Origin: Nitrosomonadaceae bacterium
GTDB taxonomy: Bacteria; Pseudomonadota; Gammaproteobacteria; Burkholderiales; Nitrosomonadaceae
Assembly (NCBI GenBank): GCA_919902625.1
Contig: CAKKRO010000213.1
Location: 1 to 6,483 of the forward strand
Direction of reading: 5' to 3'
DNA length: 6,483 nucleotides
Below the pieces are notes generated by a model. It saw only the letters and a program-made list of their open reading frames with translations. It had not been told where the DNA came from and ran no database searches. A program made the position numbers and the translations under genes. Of this stretch, positions 1 through 5,600 are shown one piece after another; within the stretch, counting starts at the first letter, position 1, and the number at the start of each line of letters is the position of its first letter.

Positions 1-335
1 TGGCCACCGAAGACATGAGCAACAACGAAATGGCCAAGCTGCATATTCGTCATTTAGTCGGCGGGCACGCGCATGACGTTAAAAACGAAATTCTTTACCG
101 TTTTGAATTTCCCGACCGCCCCGGCGCGCTGATGAATTTCCTGAACAACCTGAGCCATAACTGGAATATCAGTCTGTTCCACTACCGTAACCATGGCGCC
201 GACTATGGCCGCGTCCTGATTGGAATACAAGTCCCCCCGGAGGAAAAATCCGATTTCAAGGCATTTCTTAGTCAACTGGGTTATCGTTATTGGGATGAAA
301 CAAAGAACCCAGCCTACAAATTATTCCTCGGGTAA
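1..335 (+). CDS. ilvA: Threonine ammonia-lyase (threonine deaminase), biosynthetic, C-terminal part
   Basis: This is the 3' end of the gene; the reading frame enters from the left edge (first full codon at 3) and stops with TAA at 333-335, leaving about 110 residues. The visible part is the second ACT-like regulatory domain of long-form biosynthetic IlvA. I recognise the motif order FEFPDRPGAL, then NISLFHYRNHGADYGRV, then LGYRYWDETKNPAYKLFL, which closely parallels the end of E. coli IlvA. The enzyme is cytoplasmic and PLP-dependent. It converts threonine to 2-oxobutanoate and ammonia, the first step to isoleucine, and the C-terminal domains carry isoleucine inhibition and valine activation in the family. 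The PLP-binding catalytic domain is outside the window. An internal ATG at 15 is in frame but is not a start, because the sequence continues upstream without a stop. The identity is secure from the conserved C-terminus; substrate regulation is inferred from the family. Confidence 0.93.
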   Translation, partial: ATEDMSNNEMAKLHIRHLVGGHAHDVKNEILYRFEFPDRPGALMNFLNNLSHNWNISLFHYRNHGADYGRVLIGIQVPPEEKSDFKAFLSQLGYRYWDETKNPAYKLFLG

Positions 336-383
336 TACAATCAACCGGCATTTATCTGAAACGGTCTGATATTGGCTCATACC

Positions 384-393
384 CAAGCGCTTG
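384..393. repeat. 10-bp perfect palindrome CAAGCGCTTG
   Basis: The sequence is its own reverse complement. Outside it, GCTCA (375-379) and TGAGC (392-396) form a second, overlapping inverted pair. The core AAGCGCTT recurs at 502-509 in the same intergenic region. A central CG in a symmetric site is typical of LacI/GalR-family operators, so a protein-binding role is plausible. No T-run follows, so it does not look like a terminator. Confidence 0.4.
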
Positions 394-441
394 AGCACAT
401 AAACTCCTAAAAGACATCATTTTCCGGGTCTTATTCTGTTT

Positions 442-473
442 TTGACTGCAAGTTTTAGCAGTTATGCTATAAC
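442..473 (+). promoter_or_regulatory. Possible sigma70 promoter for pilJ (extended -10)
   Basis: TATAAC at 468-473 is preceded by TG at 465-466, giving an extended -10 (TGCTATAAC). TTGACT at 442-447 is a good -35 hexamer, but the spacing of 20 bp is longer than usual; TATGCT at 463-468 would instead give 15 bp. Competing arrangements exist just downstream: TTGACA at 474-479 with a weak CATTAA at 497-502, and TTGTCA at 493-498 with TAGATA at 517-522. A promoter in this stretch is likely for the pilJ-chpA unit, but which hexamers are used cannot be decided from sequence alone. Confidence 0.35.
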
Positions 474-486
474 TTGACAACAGTCA
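443..486. repeat. Composite inverted repeat upstream of pilJ
   Basis: The inner arms CAAGTTTTAGCA (449-460) and TGCTATAACTTG (465-476) pair at 11 of 12 positions around a GTTA centre; the only mismatch is T455 against T470. Directly outside the left arm is TGACTG (443-448), whose complement CAGTCA lies at 481-486, four bases (ACAA) beyond the right arm. The structure overlaps promoter-like elements on its right arm, so it could be an operator. Alternatively, in a readthrough transcript from ilvA it would be an RNA hairpin. There is no adjoining T-run on either strand that would make it a normal intrinsic terminator. Confidence 0.6.
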
Positions 487-498
487 TGTCATTTGTCA

Positions 499-512
499 TT
501 AAAGCGCTTACA
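499..512. promoter_or_regulatory. Possible LacI/GalR-type operator
   Basis: TTAAAGCGCTTACA matches 13 of 14 positions of the LacI-family cre-type consensus TGWAANCGNTNWCA; the deviation is T for G at position 2. Its core AAGCGCTT is palindromic and repeats the core of the 384-393 palindrome. It lies about 40 bp before the pilJ start, near or just after the likely transcription start, where a bound repressor would block pilJ-chpA transcription. The cre consensus is best known from Firmicutes CcpA, so this is only a resemblance to the family's operator style. Confidence 0.25.
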
Positions 513-538
513 TGCTTAGATAAATCCCTATTAGAACT

Positions 539-542
539 GGAG
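539..542 (+). promoter_or_regulatory. Ribosome binding site deciding the pilJ start
   Basis: GGAG lies six bases before the ATG at 549. The alternative upstream in-frame TTG at 474 lies inside the inverted repeat and has no comparable site, and the next in-frame ATG (627) also has none. This supports translation from 549. Confidence 0.7.
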
Positions 543-548
543 AGCACA

Positions 549-2660
549 ATGGAAGATGATTTTCCCAAGTTTAGACTGGCAGCCGGCACAGCGGCCGTGC
601 AAGCAAACTTGCCGGTTATTGCCGTCATGCCTCCGAAGAAGAATGTCTCAAGGCATCCCTCCATTTTAAACAATAGCCGGACTCTGGGCGTCGTCCTGAT
701 ACTTCTCCTGCTGCTTCTCCTGACTATGTTTGCCATCAGCGCGCAGCAAACCAGGCACAATACCACCCGGCTGGAGCTTGTCTCACGGATACAGATACAC
801 CATTTGCAACTATCAAAGGCCGCGCAACAAGCACTCATGGGTAATGCAACCGCGTTTACACAATTACAGAACAGTCAGCATCAACTCAATCATTACATCA
901 CGCTGTTGTCTCAAGGGGGGCTGTATCGTAATGACGCCACTTCCCTCATTTCTGATCATCCGGTGTCCGTAAATCTGGATACTTATCATAAAGACTGGCA
1001 ACTTGAGGAAAAGAAGATCAATCTCATTTTAAGCCATAAGGAATCCCTGGTTAAACTGGGCAATCACATCAGAGAAGTCAGCCTCACCCATGGCCAGCTA
1101 ACCAGACTCACCGAAGCATTAATCAGCCGCATGGTGGAAATCGGAAATTTATCTCATGAAATGAGAATGGTAGAGACCCTAAGAACTTATGCGCGCAACA
1201 TCACAAAAAATGTGAATACTATCCTGCCCAATGAGTTCCCAATTGCAGAAATCACCGAGCAATTAGCACAGGATCACGCACAAATTTCAGCCATCGCACA
1301 AGCTCTGAATCAAGGTCATAATGGACCCGGATTAATTGCAAACAAAGATGAAGTCATTCAGGATCTGCTGTCACACATTCACTCATTACTTAGAAAATTT
1401 GATGATCACATCCGCGTTATCCAAAAAGAAGCCTCTGTAGCAATGACTACCAAATTTGCCGCCCATGACATCGCAAACAAAAGTGAAGCCATGCTGGATA
1501 GGGCTAAAGAGCTTGATCATGAAATTCAGTCACAGAACACACATTTTGCTTCCTTATTCAATACACTGATCAATACATTGGTTGCCGGATTGGCTCTTAC
1601 CCTCTTCTTTTTTGCCCGGTCATTACGTCGAAACTCACGCAGTCAAAAATTAATCAACCAGGATGAAATCGAGAAAGCGCAAAAGGCCATCCTGACACTT
1701 CTGGATGACATGAAAAAAATTGCCGATGGTAATCTAACCGTCCGTACTGATGTCACTAACCCTATGACCGGTGCGATTGCCGATGCCATCAACTCCACCA
1801 TTGAGGAACTGCACTCCCTGGTGGAGCAAGTCAATCAAGCCAGCGCTTTGGTTGTCAAGGCATCCCATCAGGCGCAACATGTTTCATCCGGGTTACTAAC
1901 CGCTGCACAGCAGCAATCGTTCCAAATTGAAGAAACCACCATTGCAATTTTAGGCATGTCTGAATCCATCAGCGAGATATCCGATGCCGCGACTGAGTCG
2001 GCAAAAGTAGCCAAACAATCTCTGGCGGCGGCTGAGAAAGGCGCGCTGGCAGTGCGTGAATCCATCGCCGGAATGAATGAAATCCGCACTCATATCCAGG
2101 ACACTTCGAAACGAATTAAACGTTTGGGAGAAAGCTCACAGGAAATCGGCGAGATTGTTGCATTGATCACAGATATCACCGACCAAACCAATGTCCTGGC
2201 TTTAAATGCAGCACTCCAGGCAACCGCCGCCGGTGAGGCGGGACATGGATTTACTGTCATCGCACAAGAAGTACAACGCTTAGCCGAACGATCAGCCGAA
2301 GCAAGCAAACAGATCAGTGAATTAATCGTCACCATTCAGGGTGACACACAGGATGCCATCGCAGCGATGGAAAGAAGCACGCTCGGTGCCGCAAAAGGCG
2401 CAAAGCGTTCCGATGCCGCCGGACGGGCTCTGGAAGAAATTGAAGGAGTTTCAAAACAGCTTGCGCAGCTTGTGACTAATATTTTTGATATCACCAATAC
2501 CCAGACACAAGCAGCCAACAAGGTTGTAGCCAACATGGAGGATATCCTTCATGTTACCCGGCAGACGACGGAAGGAACCCTGCAAGCCACCCTGTCCGTC
2601 AAACAGATCACAGGTTTTGCATCCGAGCTCAAAGCTTCCGTATCCAATTTCAAGGTCTGA
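549..2660 (+). CDS. pilJ: Type IV pilus methyl-accepting chemoreceptor, PilJ family
   Basis: This is a 703-residue inner-membrane receptor. By homology it senses pilus or surface-related signals and controls the ChpA/PilL kinase through a CheW-like adaptor. Order: a cytoplasmic N-terminal segment of about 45 residues; TM1 at about 46-64 with seven consecutive Leu; a helical periplasmic domain at about 65-337, apparently two tandem PilJ-type modules; TM2 at about 338-356; HAMP at about 357-430 (DGNLTV at 393-398, GAIADAIN from 408); and the MCP signalling domain at about 440-703. The stretch IQDTSKRIKRLGESSQEIG (from residue 516) is almost the same as in Pseudomonas PilJ, and the end SVSNFKV parallels its SVSGFKL. 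There is no NWETF-like CheR/CheB tether. The hairpin tip (LNAALQA from 552) has His566 in GHGF where GRGF is usual, and Gln573 where Asp is common. The start at 549 is chosen for its Shine-Dalgarno; an upstream TTG at 474 would add 25 unlikely residues. Family assignment is strong; the stimulus is unknown. Confidence 0.92.
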   Translation: MEDDFPKFRLAAGTAAVQANLPVIAVMPPKKNVSRHPSILNNSRTLGVVLILLLLLLLTMFAISAQQTRHNTTRLELVSRIQIHHLQLSKAAQQALMGNATAFTQLQNSQHQLNHYITLLSQGGLYRNDATSLISDHPVSVNLDTYHKDWQLEEKKINLILSHKESLVKLGNHIREVSLTHGQLTRLTEALISRMVEIGNLSHEMRMVETLRTYARNITKNVNTILPNEFPIAEITEQLAQDHAQISAIAQALNQGHNGPGLIANKDEVIQDLLSHIHSLLRKFDDHIRVIQKEASVAMTTKFAAHDIANKSEAMLDRAKELDHEIQSQNTHFASLFNTLINTLVAGLALTLFFFARSLRRNSRSQKLINQDEIEKAQKAILTLLDDMKKIADGNLTVRTDVTNPMTGAIADAINSTIEELHSLVEQVNQASALVVKASHQAQHVSSGLLTAAQQQSFQIEETTIAILGMSESISEISDAATESAKVAKQSLAAAEKGALAVRESIAGMNEIRTHIQDTSKRIKRLGESSQEIGEIVALITDITDQTNVLALNAALQATAAGEAGHGFTVIAQEVQRLAERSAEASKQISELIVTIQGDTQDAIAAMERSTLGAAKGAKRSDAAGRALEEIEGVSKQLAQLVTNIFDITNTQTQAANKVVANMEDILHVTRQTTEGTLQATLSVKQITGFASELKASVSNFKV
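702..722 (+). repeat. Short direct repeat in the TM1 codons of pilJ
   Basis: CTTCTCCTG occurs at 702-710 and again at 714-722, a 12-bp period. It encodes the poly-leucine core of the first membrane helix. Slippage by one unit would keep the frame and change the helix by four residues. Confidence 0.5.
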
Positions 2661-2698
2661 TTCTATTTTTAATGAATGCTAATTGATGGTACTTAAGA

Positions 2699-5600
2699 AT
2701 GAGCGCTCAACCTAAACTTAATATTTCCTCGGTTATCGGAATCAATGAAGGCATTCATCAAGTCTTCTCATTGATTGATCAGAATCTGGATACTTATAGC
2801 AAAAACCCCAATAATATTAACCCGATCAAGGATTGCAGGAATTATATCCATCAGTTGGATGGTTTGCTTGAAATGCTGGAGTTAACCAGCATCACGATAG
2901 TCACCAAGAAGATGGAGCAATTGATTGAAGCGCTTATTGAAAAGAAAATTGAATCCCACCAACCCATTCTTGATGCGCTTAAGCAATCCATCCAAGCATT
3001 ACTTTACTATCTGAATGAACTCATTGATGGCGCAGAAGAAAATCCACTCCGCCTATTCCCGCCCTATCGTGAACTGATGCAGGTATATGGCTTTGAGAAT
3101 GTGCCCGAAAGTGATTTATTTTTCCCCCAGCTAATCGCTAACCCGCCATTGAAAGCCGAATCCGCTCCTATCGATCCTGCTACGGTTAAAACTTCAGCCA
3201 AACAGGCAGGCGCCGAATATCAGGCCGGCCTGCTCAAATGGTTGCGGGAACCATCGAATAAAGACGGCTTGCAGCAAATGGCCGGTGCAGTGAATCAAAT
3301 CGAAGCGTTTCCCGGAACCATTGAACAACGCGCCTTCTGGTGGGTAACTGCAGGCTTTCTGGAAGATTTATTGCAACAAGAAGCAAGCCAGATCGACCTT
3401 CACATCCGCCGCTTATGCGGAAAGATTGAGCAAACCATACGTCACCTTGCTGCCGGAACGCCCGGCAATACTTCGCCATTACTGCGTGAACTGCTCTACC
3501 ACTTGGCCCACAGCAAATCAACCGGCCAACGCATCGGGGATATCAAAAACAGCTATGCTTGGCCTGGCCAGCCGACAGATTCAGAAACAATAACCTTTGA
3601 AGAATCTGAAGCATTACGCCCCGCCCTGGATACGATGCGCAGCGCCTTGATGCAGGCTAATGATATATGGCGTGAATTTTGCGCAGGGCATGAAGAAAGT
3701 TTGACTTCAATGCTTGAGTATATTGATTGGCTCGGACATCTGGCGCAGAAAACCGAATGCGCCCCGTTAGGGAAATTAATCGATGCCATCGGCAGCACCG
3801 TCACTTATTTGCAGAATCAACCCCAGGATACGAGTGAAGAACTGGCCATGGAAATGGCCACAGCTTTACTACTGGTTGAAAGCATCATAGACGATTTTAA
3901 CAGGCTGTCGCCAGACTTGCCGGATCAGGTTGATATGCTTGCTTCCCGCCTGTCCCGCATCACGGCGGGAAATGGAAATGAAAGCGAACTCCCGGATGCA
4001 CCGGGATTAAATGGAATTGCAGGTAAAACACAAGAAACAGAGCTACTCACACGAATCTCCCAGGAAATCCTGACCAATCTGGGACAAATTGAAAGCATTC
4101 TGGATAAATTCTTTTTTGAGCCTGCCAAACGTTCAGATCTACCCACGCTCTCACTGTTATTTAAACAGGTCTCCGGCACCCTGGTCATGCTGGATCTGGA
4201 GCGCGCCAATACGCTATTGAATCTTTGCCATCGCCTGGTAGAAAAGTTTTTTGACCCGGATTATGAAATCATCGAAGCGGAACAGGTTTTGCTCGTTGAT
4301 GGATTAAGTAGTCTTGGTTTTTTTATTGAGGCGCTTAGAAATAAACAACCGGATAGCCACCGGATTGTTGAGGAAGCCATCACATTATTCCAAATCGCCT
4401 CTATCCCGGACAGCGCTCCCTTATCCACAGCAGCCGCCAGCCCTGAGCCCGCCAGTGCGGCAAGATCGGATACAAAACCCGGCGGAATCGTAAATACAAG
4501 CATCGATCCTGAGTTACTCGACATTTTCCTGGAAGAAGCGGATGAAGTGCTGGCAAGCCTATCCGGTTATCTGCAAAATTGTCAGATTGATCCAACCGAT
4601 AGTGAATCACTCGCCGGCCTGAGACGCGGATTTCATACACTCAAGGGCAGTGGCCGCATGGTCAATCTACAGGAAATGAGTGAGGTTGCCTGGAGCCTGG
4701 AACAAGTTCTGAACCGTTGGATCACTGAGAAAAGATCCGCCTCAGATCAATTAATCAACCTGATCGCACGCACGCATCAAACCTATAGCCAGTGGTGCCG
4801 GAATCTTCGAGAGCAAGGCACATGCGAGATTAACGCCGATGAATTGTTGCTGTTGGCAAGAAATCTCATCCATGAAAAAGAAATTGAAGCACCGGCGGCA
4901 GAAGCTGAAACAGAGAATGCAGACCACATCACGATTGATACTTCCTTTCAACCCGAATCAGAGAAATCCCCAGCCATTCCAGATTCACCATCAATCGAAA
5001 CAGAGACCAAACCGTTACCACCGCTTGCGCAAGCGGTTCCCAATGAACATGACTCGATCAATCATGAATTACTTCAGGTATTTCTTGAGGAAACCCAGGA
5101 CATCATTCCGCAAATTGGCGGCAAATTGCGCGCTTGGCGCATGTTGCCCCAGGACGGTGACATTCATAGAGCGTTGCTGAGGCTGCTCCATACTTTGAAG
5201 GGCAGCGCCCGTATGGCAGGCGCCTTGCATCTGGGTGAGTTGATCCATGCGATGGAAAGCCATGTGGAAGCCGCCTTTTGTGAACGCAGTATTTCAGATT
5301 CCGCACTGGATCAACTGGAGTGCGAATTTGACGCCATCAGCGGCAAGATTGAACAGCTTCATGGCATTGAAACACCACCCGTTACGGCCCAGCAAACAAC
5401 GGACAGAACTGCACCAGCGCAAACTCTACTGGAAAAAACAGAATCGTTTCAATCCAAAACCGTTTTGCGGATTAATTCCGAGCTAATCGACCGCTTGGTG
5501 AATGATTCCGGTGAAGCCAGCATCCTGCGCTCAAGAATTGAGACACAGCTCAACCACTTTAAGCAGTCGCTGCAAGATCTTACTGAAAGCACTCACCGCC

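Larger units (their letters stand above)
336..548. other. Intergenic region ilvA-pilJ, rich in inverted repeats
   Basis: This 213-bp gap has no supported gene. It contains two short palindromes sharing AAGCGCTT (384-393 and within 499-512), a long composite inverted repeat (443-486), three GTCAT repeats (483-499), and promoter-like hexamers. No strong GC-rich hairpin followed by a T-run is present behind ilvA. The only candidate is a weak AAGAC/GTCTT stem (411-415 with 428-432) followed by a T-rich stretch to 443, which I do not call as a terminator. Readthrough from ilvA into pilJ therefore cannot be excluded. Confidence 0.8.

Noticed and set aside
15..335. A stand-alone 106-residue ACT-domain protein
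   Set aside because: The frame continues to the left edge without a stop and the sequence is the C-terminus of long IlvA, so the ATG at 15 is internal.
411..443. Intrinsic terminator behind ilvA
   Set aside because: The only stem is five weak base pairs (AAGAC/GTCTT) with a 12-base loop, and the T-rich tail is interrupted; not enough to call.
474..548. In-frame extension of pilJ to a TTG start at 474
   Set aside because: It would place the start inside the inverted repeat with no ribosome site, and adds 25 residues unlike PilJ; ATG 549 has GGAG at proper distance.
2672..2686. Four-codon leader peptide between pilJ and chpA
   Set aside because: ATG AAT GCT AAT TGA has no ribosome site and such a short frame is expected by chance.
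3234..4640. Several 80-95 codon minus-strand frames
   Set aside because: They all oppose the continuous kinase frame and have low-complexity Ser/Arg/Cys-rich translations typical of antisense shadows.
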